From Pseudomonas parafulva NBRC 16636 = DSM 17004 (GTDB lineage Bacteria; Pseudomonadota; Gammaproteobacteria; Pseudomonadales; Pseudomonadaceae), in NCBI RefSeq assembly GCF_000730645.1, contig NZ_BBIU01000013.1:62001-126000 (forward strand): a DNA stretch of 64,000 nucleotides, written 5' to 3'. The translations under genes were made by a program, and so were the position numbers. This document shows positions 30,832 to 41,453 of this stretch, piece after piece (positions within the stretch are counted from its first letter, which is position 1; each line of letters begins with the position of its first letter). The notes beneath the pieces were generated by a model that was given only the letters and a program-made list of their open reading frames with translations, made no database searches and was not told the origin of the DNA.

Positions 30832-31343
30832 GGCATGACTCCTTTTCAATTATTGAATAGTGCTTTCCCTCCTCATTAACCTGACCAATGCGAATATGAA
30901 TTCCCAGCGTGCATAATTACCTAAGGAAACCCAACTAAGAACCGTGAACGAAGGTTACCCCATACCCGCTCGACAAATATTTCAGAAGCTGAATATGGGA
31001 AACTTCCGACTTATTTCTAAGTCGATTCCTAACATGAAGAATCAAACGAAAAGTCAACACACAATAAGAACAAGCACCAAGCCGTATCGAATTCGTAACG
31101 ACGTAACGAAAACGAAACGAGCCTCATAAGGCGCACCCTCCCAACGGACTGAAGGGAAAAGGCTTTTCGGACCGAAGCTAATCGTAACGAATTCGCTACA
31201 CACCGCCCCCACCAATAGCCCCATGACCCGCTCAACCCGCTGGTTTAAAGGGGCTTTCATCAGTTGGCCACATTATTGCTAGCAATCTTCTACCTAGAGC
31301 GCGAGCCCAATCGCGCCACTGTCCCGGTTCACGAGGAGCCCCC
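30832..31343. other. AT-rich intergenic region between pyocin gene and gcvH
   Basis: About 510 bp of lower GC than the flanks, with only short implausible reading frames. It should contain the divergent pyocin and gcvH promoters. I could not see a LexA box, PrtN P-box or glycine riboswitch. It contains the inverted repeat listed at 31088-31195 and a TTCAAT-T-ATTGAA palindrome at 30845-30857 just upstream of the pyocin ribosome site. Confidence 0.6.
31088..31195. repeat. Inverted repeat in the pyocin-gcvH spacer
   Basis: CGAATTCGTAACGA (31088-31101) and TCGTAACGAATTCG (31182-31195) are inverted copies matching at 13 of 14 positions, 80 bp apart. Each includes a CGAATTCG palindrome. Could be paired regulator sites or the remnant of a small element. 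Confidence 0.5.
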
Positions 31344-31727
31344 ATGAGCGAGTTGCGTTTCACCGAAGATCACGAATGGCTGCGCGTCGAAGCTGATGGC
31401 ACTGTGACTGTGGGCATTACGGCCTATGCTCAGAATGCCCTCGGCGATGTGGTCTACGTGCAACTGCCCGAACTTCAGCACTATGAAAAGGGTGCTGAAG
31501 CGTCCACCGTGGAATCGGTGAAAGCGGCCAGCGGGGTGTACATGCCCTTGGCCGGCGAGGTGGTCGCCGTCAATGACGCCCTCAACGACAGCCCTGAGCG
31601 GGTCAACGAAGCGCCCATGGGTGATGGCTGGTTCTTCCGCTTCAAGCCAGCCGACATGAGCGAGGTCACCGCCCTGCTCGACCAGCAGGCCTATGACCGC
31701 CTGCTCAACGCCAACGACGACGCCTGA
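31344..31727 (+). CDS. gcvH: Glycine cleavage system H protein
   Basis: Lipoyl carrier of the glycine cleavage complex (127 aa). It shuttles the aminomethyl group between P and T proteins. Lipoyl-attachment Lys60 is seen in [19 protein letters not shown]. Begins [16 protein letters not shown], typical of the family. GAGGAG precedes the ATG. First gene of gcvH-gcvP-gcvT, with gcvP starting 10 bp downstream. Confidence 0.96.
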   Translation: MSELRFTEDHEWLRVEADGTVTVGITAYAQNALGDVVYVQLPELQHYEKGAEASTVESVKAASGVYMPLAGEVVAVNDALNDSPERVNEAPMGDGWFFRFKPADMSEVTALLDQQAYDRLLNANDDA

Positions 31728-31737
31728 GGAAACCGCC

Positions 31738-34593
31738 ATGACCATCAACCTCGGCACTGCCAACGAATTCATCGCCCGCCACATCGGCCCGCGCACCGAA
31801 GACGAGCAGGCCATGCTCGCCACCCTGGGTTTCGACTCGCTGCAGGCCATGACAGACGCCGTCATCCCTGCGTCCATCAAAGGCACCAGCGTGCTGGGTG
31901 AGCACCAGGGCCAGAGCGAAGCTGATGCGCTGGCAGCGCTCAAAGCCATCGCCAGCAAGAACCAGCTGTTCAAAAGCTATATTGGCCAGGGTTACTACAA
32001 CACCCACACCCCTGCGCCCATTCTGCGCAACCTGCTGGAGAACCCGGCCTGGTATACGGCCTACACGCCTTACCAGCCAGAAATTTCCCAGGGGCGCCTG
32101 GAAGCACTGCTCAACTTCCAGACGCTGGTCTGCGACCTGACCGGCCTGCCGATTGCCAACGCGTCCTTGCTGGACGAGGCCACCGCAGCCGCCGAAGCCA
32201 TGACCTTCTGCAAGCGCCTGTCGAAGAACAAGGCCAGCCACAGCTTCTTCGCATCGGTCCACTGCCACCCGCAAACCCTCGATGTACTGCGCACCCGTGC
32301 AGAACCCCTGGGTATCAGCATCGAGGTGGGGGATGAACGTGAGCTGGGCGATGTCAGTGCGTATTTCGGCGCGCTGCTGCAATACCCGGCCAGCACCGGC
32401 GAAGTGCTGGACTACCGCGAAGTGGTGCAGCGGTTCCATGATGCCAACGCGCTGGTGGCCGTATCAGCCGACCTGCTGGCGCTCACCCTGCTGACCCCGC
32501 CTGGCGAATTCGAGGCCGACGTGGCCATCGGCAGCGCCCAACGGTTCGGGGTGCCGCTGGGCTTCGGCGGGCCACACGCGGCCTACTTTGCCACCCGTGA
32601 CGCGTTCAAGCGCGACATGCCGGGCCGGCTGGTGGGCGTGTCCATCGACCGCTTCGGCAAAACGGCCCTGCGCCTGGCGATGCAGACCCGCGAGCAGCAT
32701 ATTCGCCGCGAGAAAGCCACCAGCAACATCTGCACGGCGCAAGTACTGCTGGCCAACATCGCCAGTATGTTTGCCGTGTACCACGGCCCCCAGGGCCTCA
32801 AGCGCATCGCCGAGCGCATTCATGGGCTGACCTCGGTGTTGGCAGCAGGCCTGCGTGCGCTGGGTATCGAGCCGGTGGGCAGCAGCGCGTTCGACACCCT
32901 CACCCTGGCCACCGGCGGCAATACTGCCAGCCTGCACGAAACGGCTCGCGCCCAGGGCATCAACCTGCGCCAGGTGGATGGCGGGCATGTGGGCATTTCG
33001 CTGGACGAAACCAGCACCCAGGCCGATGTGCAAAGCCTGTGGCAACTGTTGGGCGGCGACCAGCCTCAACCTGATTTCGATGCACTGGCCGCCACCAGCA
33101 CGGCGCTGCTGCCAGAGACGCTGCTGCGCAGCTCTACCTATCTGGAACACCCGGTGTTCAACCGCTACCACAGCGAAACCGAACTGATGCGCTACCTGCG
33201 CCGGCTGGCCGACAAGGACCTGGCGCTGGACCGCAGCATGATCCCGCTGGGTTCATGCACCATGAAACTCAACGCTGCCAGCGAAATGATCCCGGTGACC
33301 TGGGCCGAATTCGGCAACCTGCACCCCTTCGCCCCGGCCGAGCAAAGCCAGGGTTACCTGCAGATGACCAACGAGCTGGAAGCGATGCTGTGCGCGGCCA
33401 CCGGCTACGATGCCGTGTCGCTGCAGCCCAATGCGGGCTCACAGGGCGAGTATGCCGGCCTGCTGGCGATCCGCGCCTACCACCGCAGCCGCAACGAAGG
33501 GCATCGCGATATCTGCCTGATCCCATCGTCGGCGCACGGTACCAACCCGGCCACGGCCCACATGGCTGGCATGCAGGTGGTGGTCACCGCCTGTGACGCT
33601 CGCGGCAATGTCGATGTGGCCGACCTGCGGGCCAAGGCGCTGGAGCACCGCGACCGCCTGGCCGCGCTGATGATCACCTACCCGTCCACCCATGGCGTGT
33701 TCGAAGAGGCGATCGGTGAGATCTGCTCGATCATCCACAGCAATGGTGGCCAGGTGTATATCGACGGCGCCAACATGAACGCCATGGTCGGCCTGTGCGC
33801 ACCGGGCAAGTTCGGCGGCGACGTGTCCCACCTCAACCTGCACAAAACGTTCTGCATACCCCATGGCGGCGGTGGCCCGGGTGTTGGCCCGATTGGCGTC
33901 AAGTCGCACCTGGCGCCGTTCCTGCCGGGCCATGCTGCGCTGGCCAACCCGACAGGGGCCGTGTGTGCGGCACCGTTCGGCAGTGCCAGCATCCTGCCCA
34001 TCACCTGGATGTACATCCGCATGATGGGGGGCGCAGGCCTCAAGCGCGCCTCGCAGATGGCGATCCTCAACGCCAACTACATCGCCCGCCGCCTGGAAGA
34101 GCACTACCCGGTGCTGTACACCGGCAGCAACGGCCTGGTTGCCCACGAATGTATCCTCGACCTGCGCCCGCTCAAAGACAGCAGCGGCATCAGCGTGGAC
34201 GATGTAGCCAAGCGGCTGATCGATTTCGGCTTCCACGCCCCGACCATGTCCTTCCCGGTGGCTGGCACGCTGATGATCGAGCCGACCGAGAGCGAGTCCC
34301 GGGAAGAACTCGACCGTTTCTGCAACGCCATGATCCAGATCCGCGAAGAAATCCGCGCCGTCGAGAACGGCACCCTGGACAAGGATGACAACCCGCTGAA
34401 AAACGCACCGCACACTGCCGCAGAGCTGGTGGGTGAATGGGCCCATGGTTACACCCGCGAACAGGCGGTGTACCCGCTGCCGAGCCTGATCGAGGGCAAG
34501 TACTGGCCACCGGTAAGCCGCGTCGATAACGTGTACGGCGACCGCAACCTGGTGTGCGCATGCCCACCCATCGAAAGTTACCAGGATGCATGA
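31738..34593 (+). CDS. gcvP: Glycine dehydrogenase (decarboxylating), P protein
   Basis: PLP enzyme that decarboxylates glycine and passes the aminomethyl group to GcvH. The 951-residue length is that of the fused homodimeric type. The N-terminal half begins [17 protein letters not shown]. The C-terminal half has the PLP lysine in [24 protein letters not shown]. The ATG at 31738 follows GAGGAAACCGCC. A frame open further upstream from 31693 overlaps gcvH and is not used. Confidence 0.97.
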   Translation: MTINLGTANEFIARHIGPRTEDEQAMLATLGFDSLQAMTDAVIPASIKGTSVLGEHQGQSEADALAALKAIASKNQLFKSYIGQGYYNTHTPAPILRNLLENPAWYTAYTPYQPEISQGRLEALLNFQTLVCDLTGLPIANASLLDEATAAAEAMTFCKRLSKNKASHSFFASVHCHPQTLDVLRTRAEPLGISIEVGDERELGDVSAYFGALLQYPASTGEVLDYREVVQRFHDANALVAVSADLLALTLLTPPGEFEADVAIGSAQRFGVPLGFGGPHAAYFATRDAFKRDMPGRLVGVSIDRFGKTALRLAMQTREQHIRREKATSNICTAQVLLANIASMFAVYHGPQGLKRIAERIHGLTSVLAAGLRALGIEPVGSSAFDTLTLATGGNTASLHETARAQGINLRQVDGGHVGISLDETSTQADVQSLWQLLGGDQPQPDFDALAATSTALLPETLLRSSTYLEHPVFNRYHSETELMRYLRRLADKDLALDRSMIPLGSCTMKLNAASEMIPVTWAEFGNLHPFAPAEQSQGYLQMTNELEAMLCAATGYDAVSLQPNAGSQGEYAGLLAIRAYHRSRNEGHRDICLIPSSAHGTNPATAHMAGMQVVVTACDARGNVDVADLRAKALEHRDRLAALMITYPSTHGVFEEAIGEICSIIHSNGGQVYIDGANMNAMVGLCAPGKFGGDVSHLNLHKTFCIPHGGGGPGVGPIGVKSHLAPFLPGHAALANPTGAVCAAPFGSASILPITWMYIRMMGGAGLKRASQMAILNANYIARRLEEHYPVLYTGSNGLVAHECILDLRPLKDSSGISVDDVAKRLIDFGFHAPTMSFPVAGTLMIEPTESESREELDRFCNAMIQIREEIRAVENGTLDKDDNPLKNAPHTAAELVGEWAHGYTREQAVYPLPSLIEGKYWPPVSRVDNVYGDRNLVCACPPIESYQDA

Positions 34594-34657
34594 AGCCGTT
34601 GCCTGGCCTGGCCGTAGCCAGGTCAGCCAGCCCTCCCCGAGTCGCAAGGAGTCACTG

Positions 34658-35779
34658 ATGTCCCAAGCACTGCTCAAGACCCCGCTGCATGCCCTGCACC
34701 TTGAACTGGGTGCGCGCATGGTGCCGTTTGCCGGGTACGACATGCCCGTCCAGTACCCACTGGGGGTACTCAAGGAGCACTTGCACACCCGCGAACAGGC
34801 CGGCTTGTTCGATGTTTCACACATGGGGCAGATTCTGCTGCAAGGCAGCGATGCCGCCCGTGGCCTGGAAACCCTGGTACCGGTCGATATCCTCGACCTG
34901 CCGGTGGGCCTGCAGCGTTATGCCATGTTCACCAACGAACAAGGCGGTATTCTCGACGACCTGATGGTGGCCAACCTGGGCAATGACACCTTGCTGCTGG
35001 TGGTCAACGCTGCGTGCAAAGACCAGGACCTGGCCCACCTGCAAGCACACATTGGCGCGCGCTGCAGCGTGCAGCCCCTGTTCGAGCAGCGTGCCCTGCT
35101 GGCCCTGCAAGGCCCCGCAGCAGCGCAGGTGCTGCAGCGCCTGGCACCCGAAGTGGCCGGGATGACGTTCATGCAACTGCATGCGGTGCGGTTGCTGGGC
35201 GAAGACTGCTGGGTCAGCCGCTCCGGCTACACCGGGGAGGACGGCTACGAAATCTCAGTGCCGGCCAGTGCAGCCGAGGCCTTGGCGCGCAGGCTGCTGG
35301 CCGAACCCGAGGTACAGCCGATCGGCCTGGGGGCACGTGACTCCCTGCGGCTAGAGGCCGGCCTGTGCCTGTATGGCCACGACATGAACCCCGAAACCAC
35401 GCCGGTAGAAGCCAGCCTGCTGTGGGCTGTGTCCAAGCCGCGCCGTGCGGACGGTGCCCGTGCCGGGGGCTTCCCAGGCGCTGAGGCCCTGTTCAGGCAG
35501 CAGCGCGAGGGCGTCGCACGCAAGCGCGTGGGGCTATTACCGCAGGAACGCACCCCCGTACGTGAGGGCGCCGATATCGTGGATGCCCATGACAACCCAG
35601 TCGGCAAAGTGTGCAGCGGCGGTTTTGGGCCGACACTCGGTGCACCCGTGGCAATGGGTTATATCGACAGTGAACACGCGGCAGTTGATACGTCGTTGTT
35701 TGCAGTTGTCCGCGGTAAGAAAGTGGCCCTGAAGGTGAGCAAAATGCCTTTTGTGACGCCACGTTACTACCGCGGTTGA
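34658..35779 (+). CDS. gcvT: Glycine cleavage system aminomethyltransferase, T protein
   Basis: Transfers the methylene group from the H protein to tetrahydrofolate, releasing ammonia (373 aa). Family blocks are MVPFAGYDMPVQYPLGVLKEH, DVSHMGQI, RSGYTGEDGYEIS and LRLEAGLCLYGHD. AAGGAG precedes the ATG at 34658. Only 64 bp separate it from gcvP; a serine dehydratase gene that I recall at this place in other pseudomonads is absent. Confidence 0.96.
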   Translation: MSQALLKTPLHALHLELGARMVPFAGYDMPVQYPLGVLKEHLHTREQAGLFDVSHMGQILLQGSDAARGLETLVPVDILDLPVGLQRYAMFTNEQGGILDDLMVANLGNDTLLLVVNAACKDQDLAHLQAHIGARCSVQPLFEQRALLALQGPAAAQVLQRLAPEVAGMTFMQLHAVRLLGEDCWVSRSGYTGEDGYEISVPASAAEALARRLLAEPEVQPIGLGARDSLRLEAGLCLYGHDMNPETTPVEASLLWAVSKPRRADGARAGGFPGAEALFRQQREGVARKRVGLLPQERTPVREGADIVDAHDNPVGKVCSGGFGPTLGAPVAMGYIDSEHAAVDTSLFAVVRGKKVALKVSKMPFVTPRYYRG

Positions 35780-36137
35780 TGGGCATTGGGGCAGGTGACA
35801 AAACCCCGTTGTATAGACGTTTTCGAACCTGCCTAATAACTTTTTGAACAGGGCGCCAGGCCAGCCACCATGCCGTTTCCGACACATTGGTCGGTAACGG
35901 GCAAGGCGCCAATTTTAGCCCCTGCGCAGGGCTTGTTTTTCGTTCGAGAGTTGGCGTAGAGTCACCTCACTGTGTTTGCATGGGTCGCAACAGTTCGTGA
36001 CCTGGGCCAGTAGCCGCATTCTGCTACAACCCGTTCGACGTCTCTTACTTTCCTGCAACCCAGCCCGGTAATCTTTCGCGTACTCATAACGTGAAAGAAA
36101 CTGTCATCAAAATTTAAGCGTCATAGGAAATAAGACA
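35780..36137. promoter_or_regulatory. gcvT-csp intergenic region with terminator and cold-shock leader
   Basis: 358 bp without a gene. The first part holds the gcvT terminator (listed). The last ~200 bp should carry the cold-shock promoter and a long 5' leader, as is typical for csp mRNAs. An ATAGGAAATAAG ribosome region precedes the ATG. Confidence 0.6.
35917..35940 (+). terminator. gcv operon terminator
   Basis: AGCCC (35917-35921) pairs with GGGCT (35929-35933), followed by TGTTTTT. A typical rho-independent terminator on the plus strand, 137 bp after gcvT. Confidence 0.7.
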
Positions 36138-36350
36138 ATGGCTGAGCGTCAGAACGGTACCGTCAAGTGGTTCAATGACGAAAAAGGTTACGGTTTCATC
36201 ACCCCAGAAAGCGGTGCTGATCTGTTCGTGCACTTCCGCGCCATCGAAGGCAACGGCTTCAAGAGCCTGAAGGAAGGCCAGAAAGTCTCCTTCGAAGCTG
36301 TCCAGGGCCAAAAAGGCCTGCAGGCAGACAAGGTCCAGGTGCTCGGTTAA
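36138..36350 (+). CDS. Cold-shock domain protein (CspA family)
   Basis: Single-stranded nucleic-acid-binding RNA chaperone (70 aa). RNP1 is KGYGFI at 16-21 and RNP2 is LFVHF at 29-33; [15 protein letters not shown] is the family N-terminus. A single gene with its own leader and terminator. Whether it is cold-induced or constitutive cannot be told from sequence. Confidence 0.96.
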   Translation: MAERQNGTVKWFNDEKGYGFITPESGADLFVHFRAIEGNGFKSLKEGQKVSFEAVQGQKGLQADKVQVLG

Positions 36351-36371
36351 TCCGCACCAGACCCATAGAAA

Positions 36372-36401
36372 AGCCCCTACCAAGTGCAGGGGCTTTTTTT
36401 T
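36372..36401 (+). terminator. Cold-shock gene terminator
   Basis: AGCCCCT (36372-36378) and AGGGGCT (36388-36394) form a 7-bp stem with a 9-base loop followed by eight Ts. A clear rho-independent terminator. Confidence 0.9.
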
Positions 36402-36440
36402 GCCCGTAGAATAGGGCTCCGTTTTCTGGAGCTGTCCTGC

Positions 36441-36926
36441 ATGTCCAAGCCTCTGCTGTTACCTCAGGGTGATTTTCCGCCGGTTGGCCTGGGCCGACGC
36501 CTGGCTGCAATGTTCTATGATTTTTTGCTGTGCACGGCACTGCTGATCGTCACTGCCGGCGCCTACAAGATGATCCAGATGGCGATCATCGGCGAAGCAC
36601 GCATGCGCACGCTGACCGAGGCCGGTGCACTGGATGGCGACCCGCTACTGTCCACCGTGCTGGTGTTCGTGCTGTTTGGTTTCTTTGCCAAGTTCTGGAC
36701 CCACGGCGGGCAGACACTGGGCATGCAGGTGTGGGGGATACGGGTACAGAACCCGGATGGTACAGCCATCAGCCTGTGGCAGGCGCTGCTGCGCTTCGTG
36801 GTGTCGATAGCCTCGTGGCTATGCCTGGGGTTGGGGTTCTTCTGGGCGCTGGTGGACACGCGCAAACGGGGCTGGCACGACATCTATTCCGAGAGCCAGT
36901 TGGTGCGGGTGCCGAAGCGGCGCTAG
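36441..36926 (+). CDS. RDD-family inner-membrane protein
   Basis: Membrane protein of 161 aa with three or more helices. The RDD signature is GLGRRLAAMFYDFLLCTALL, and the later motif GMQVWGIRV...DGTAISLWQALLR followed by WALVDTRKRGWHDIYS is typical. The ATG at 36441 has GGAG 9 bases upstream. The longer frame from 36384 would start inside the terminator. Function is unknown; some RDD proteins act in ion exchange. Convergent with lptG. Confidence 0.88.
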   Translation: MSKPLLLPQGDFPPVGLGRRLAAMFYDFLLCTALLIVTAGAYKMIQMAIIGEARMRTLTEAGALDGDPLLSTVLVFVLFGFFAKFWTHGGQTLGMQVWGIRVQNPDGTAISLWQALLRFVVSIASWLCLGLGFFWALVDTRKRGWHDIYSESQLVRVPKRR

Positions 36927-36961
36927 GGTGTCAGGGGCTTGGGGCTGCTGGGCAGCCCATC

Positions 36962-37000
36962 GCGACCTGCGGTCGCTCCTACAACGGGACCGCAGGTCGC
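36962..37000. repeat. REP-like hairpin between rdd gene and lptG
   Basis: Perfect 13-bp inverted repeat GCGACCTGCGGTC / GACCGCAGGTCGC around GCTCCTACAACGG. The GCTCCTACA core is the tail of Pseudomonas REP elements. It sits between convergent genes, where it may serve as a two-way terminator or mRNA end stabiliser. Confidence 0.75.
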
Positions 37001-37008
37001 TGGGGGTA

Positions 37009-38070
37009 TCAGCCTGCTCTACGCAGTAACCACAACCCGGCCAAGGCACAGATGCCGGCCGGCAACACCACGGCCAACAAGGGCGGGAAGCCGAACACCT
37101 GGCTGGATGGCCCCAGCAGGTCCTGGGCAATGCGGAACACGAAGCCCACCAATACCCCGGTGAACACGCGTTGGCCCAAGGTGACCGAACGCAGTGGCCC
37201 AAAGATAAAGGAAATGGCCATCAGTACCAGCGCTGCGGTCACAGCCGGTTGCAGCACCTTGGTCCAGAACGCCAGCCAATAGCGTGCGTTGTTCAGGCCC
37301 TGGTCGGACAGGTAGTGGATGTAGTCCCACAGGCCGGTGATCGACAGCGACTCCGGTGCCACGACCACGGTATTGAGCAACTGCGGCGTAACCGACACAT
37401 CCCACTTCTCTTCAGGCGCCTGCACTACCTCGGTATGGTCGCCGCGGAAGAACGTGGTACGCACATCGCTGAGTACCCACTGCTCGTTTTCGTAACGGGC
37501 CCGGCGCGCGAAGCTGGAACTGATGATCTTGCGCTGGTCGTCGAAACGGTAGCGGGTCACCCCCAGCAGCAGGTTGTTCGGCTGCACCGAGTTGATGTGC
37601 ACGAACTCCTCGCCCTGGCGGTGCCACATGCCACGCTTGGAGCTCTGCGCTTCACCGCCACCTTGCGCCAGTGAGCGATCGGCCTGGGCCGTATTCTCGG
37701 TGACCGGCGCCACGTATTCGCCAATCAGCAGGCCGACCAGCATCAGCACCAGCATGGGCTTCATCACCGCCCAGACGATGCGGCCGATGGAAACACCCGC
37801 CGCACGCATGATGGTCAGCTCGCTGCTGCTGGCCAGGGTACCCAGGCCAATCAGGCAGCCGATGAGCGCCGCCATCGGCAGCATGTCGTACACCCGGCGC
37901 GGGGCGGTAAGCAGCACATACTTGCCTGCATCCATCACCGTGTAGGTATCGCTCAGGTCGCCCATCTCGTCGATGAAGGCAAACAGGGACGCCAAACCGA
38001 GGATGATCCCCAGTACGGCCAGAATGGCCATGAGCACGCTCTGGCCGATGTAGCGGTCGAGCTTAGCCAC
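37009..38070 (-). CDS. lptG: LPS export permease LptG
   Basis: Inner-membrane subunit (353 aa) of the LptB2FG ABC transporter that extracts LPS and feeds it to LptC. It has six helices in 3+3 arrangement around a periplasmic beta-jellyroll; the N-terminus is MAKLDRYIGQSVLMAILAVLGIILGL. The start overlaps lptF by 8 bp. The ATPase lptB lies elsewhere in this window (62276-63001). Confidence 0.95.
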   Translation of the reverse strand: MAKLDRYIGQSVLMAILAVLGIILGLASLFAFIDEMGDLSDTYTVMDAGKYVLLTAPRRVYDMLPMAALIGCLIGLGTLASSSELTIMRAAGVSIGRIVWAVMKPMLVLMLVGLLIGEYVAPVTENTAQADRSLAQGGGEAQSSKRGMWHRQGEEFVHINSVQPNNLLLGVTRYRFDDQRKIISSSFARRARYENEQWVLSDVRTTFFRGDHTEVVQAPEEKWDVSVTPQLLNTVVVAPESLSITGLWDYIHYLSDQGLNNARYWLAFWTKVLQPAVTAALVLMAISFIFGPLRSVTLGQRVFTGVLVGFVFRIAQDLLGPSSQVFGFPPLLAVVLPAGICALAGLWLLRRAG

Positions 38071-39178
38071 GGGTCACCTCCGCACGGCGGGCAGCACGCT
38101 TGAGGCGCAGGGGCTCCCAGTACATGATCCCCAGCCCGATCAGCAGGAACAGGCCGTGGACCCACCACATGCCCAGGCCAATGGGCAGCTTGCCTTTCTC
38201 GAGGGCACCGCGAACGGAAATCAGCATTGTCAGGTAAGCCATGTACAGAAGAATTGCCGGCAGCAGCTTGAGGAAGCGCCCCTGCCGAGGGTTGGCGCGG
38301 GACAGCGGCACCGCCAGCAGGGTCACGATGAAGACCAGGATGGGCAGCGACAGCCGCCACTGCAGCTCGGCGCGCTCGCGCAGGTCCGTCGAGCCGAACA
38401 GCTCGGTAGTGGGGATGGCTTCGCGCTCGGTGACCTCTTCGCTCACCTCCGGCTTGGGCAGCAGCACACCGTAGGTGTCGTACTTGATGGCGCGGTAATC
38501 GGCCTGGCCCGGGTTGCCGTCGTAGCGGTAGCCGTTTTCCAGCACCAGGTAGCGGTTGCCGTCGGCCTGGATTTCCTGGTGACCACGCTCGGCCACCAGC
38601 ACCGAGGGGGCGCGGTCCTTGGTCTTGTCCTGGTTGAAGCGTTTTTCCGAAATGAACACCCCGGCCAGGTTCACCCGGTCATCCGACAGCTGTTCGGTGT
38701 AGGTCACCCGGGAACCGTCGCGCAGGGTCTGGAAGCGGCCCGGCACCAAGGTGTCGAACTCGGTCAGGGCGTCCTGCTGGCTGATGATCTTCTGCACCTG
38801 GGCAACGCCCAGCGGCGCCAGGCTCAGGCTCAGCCAGGCAACCAGCAGTGCCACCAGCGCGGCGGGCGCCATGGTCATGCCCAGCAGACGCTGCTGGCTC
38901 ATGCCCGTGGCCGACAGCACGGTCATTTCGCTTTCCAGGTACAGCCGGCCATAGGCAAGCAGGATACCCAGGAACAGCCCCAGCGGCAGGATGAGTTGCA
39001 GGAAACCTGGCAGGCGGAAGCCCATGATCAGGAACAGCACGCCCGGGTCGAGCACGCCCTGGGCAGCCTGGGCCAGGTACTTGATGAAGCGGCCGCTCAT
39101 GATGATCACCAGCAGCACTGCGCTGACGGCGCTCAAGGTCACCAGGACCTCGCGGGACAGATAACGAAAGACGATCAA
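38063..39178 (-). CDS. lptF: LPS export permease LptF
   Basis: Partner permease of LptG (371 aa). The N-terminus in Pseudomonas LptF is (M)IVFRYLSREVLVTLSAV. Here it begins at a TTG codon (39178) with AGGAG 8 bases upstream; the ATG at 39214 has no such site and would add 12 residues unlike the family. Two helix bundles flank a periplasmic domain. First gene of lptFG, divergent from pepA. Confidence 0.94.
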   Translation of the reverse strand: MIVFRYLSREVLVTLSAVSAVLLVIIMSGRFIKYLAQAAQGVLDPGVLFLIMGFRLPGFLQLILPLGLFLGILLAYGRLYLESEMTVLSATGMSQQRLLGMTMAPAALVALLVAWLSLSLAPLGVAQVQKIISQQDALTEFDTLVPGRFQTLRDGSRVTYTEQLSDDRVNLAGVFISEKRFNQDKTKDRAPSVLVAERGHQEIQADGNRYLVLENGYRYDGNPGQADYRAIKYDTYGVLLPKPEVSEEVTEREAIPTTELFGSTDLRERAELQWRLSLPILVFIVTLLAVPLSRANPRQGRFLKLLPAILLYMAYLTMLISVRGALEKGKLPIGLGMWWVHGLFLLIGLGIMYWEPLRLKRAARRAEVTRG

Positions 39179-40971
<1,793 letters not shown>

Positions 40972-40980
40972 CGCCCTCAG

Positions 40981-41005
40981 CCGGTGGCGCGCGGTGCGCC
41001 ACCGG
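40981..41005. terminator. Hairpin between pepA and holC
   Basis: CCGGTGGCGC-GCGGT-GCGCCACCGG is a perfect 10-bp inverted repeat 9 bp after the pepA stop and 14 bp before the holC ATG. It lacks a T-run, so it may limit read-through or mask the holC ribosome site rather than terminate fully. Confidence 0.6.
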
Positions 41006-41019
41006 CCGGCGATATTCCC

Positions 41020-41448
41020 ATGAGCAAAGTCGATTTCTATATCCTGCCCACCGACGCCCTGTCGGCGCGCCTGGATTTCGCCTGCAAGCTGTGCGACAAG
41101 GCCTGGCGCCTGGGCCACCGTGTGTACCTGCACTGCCAGGATGAGGCCCAGCGCATGGCACTGGACCAACGGCTGTGGGCGTTCAGGGGTGAAGCCTTCG
41201 TGCCCCACGACATGGCCGAGGCCCAACCCGATGCCAGCGTGGCGCTGGGTCTGGGCGAAGACGCAGGCGCGCACTGCGACCTGCTGATCAACCTGGGGGC
41301 AGCTGTGCCAAGCTTCGTCGGGCAGTTCGAGCGGGTGGCGGAAATCGTCGTGGAAGAGCCCGGCATCCGCCAATCAGCCCGTGAGCGATTCCGTTTCTAC
41401 CGTGAACAGGGCTATGCTCTGCAAGACCACCGCTTACAGCGATTTTGA
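41020..41448 (+). CDS. holC: DNA polymerase III subunit chi
   Basis: Clamp-loader accessory subunit (142 aa) that links polymerase III to single-strand-binding protein. The N-terminus MSKVDFYILPTDALSARLDFACKL and the LINLGAAVPSFVGQFERVAEIV block are typical. The ATG at 41020 is the first suitable start after the hairpin. Usually between pepA and valS in gammaproteobacteria, as here. Confidence 0.94.
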   Translation: MSKVDFYILPTDALSARLDFACKLCDKAWRLGHRVYLHCQDEAQRMALDQRLWAFRGEAFVPHDMAEAQPDASVALGLGEDAGAHCDLLINLGAAVPSFVGQFERVAEIVVEEPGIRQSARERFRFYREQGYALQDHRLQRF

Positions 41449-41453
41449 CGACG

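Noticed and set aside
30829..30849. TTG start at 30849 for the pyocin gene
   Set aside because: No ribosome site upstream, whereas GTG at 30831 has AAGGAG seven bases before it.
30832..30950. Possible LexA (SOS) box upstream of the pyocin gene
   Set aside because: No CTG...CAG 16-mer resembling the Pseudomonas LexA consensus is present.
30944..31129. 61-codon frame in the pyocin-gcvH spacer
   Set aside because: Lysine/threonine-rich, no ribosome site, no similarity to a known small protein, in an AT-rich non-coding stretch.
31200..31343. Possible glycine riboswitch before gcvH
   Set aside because: No tandem aptamer-like conserved blocks were seen in the short leader.
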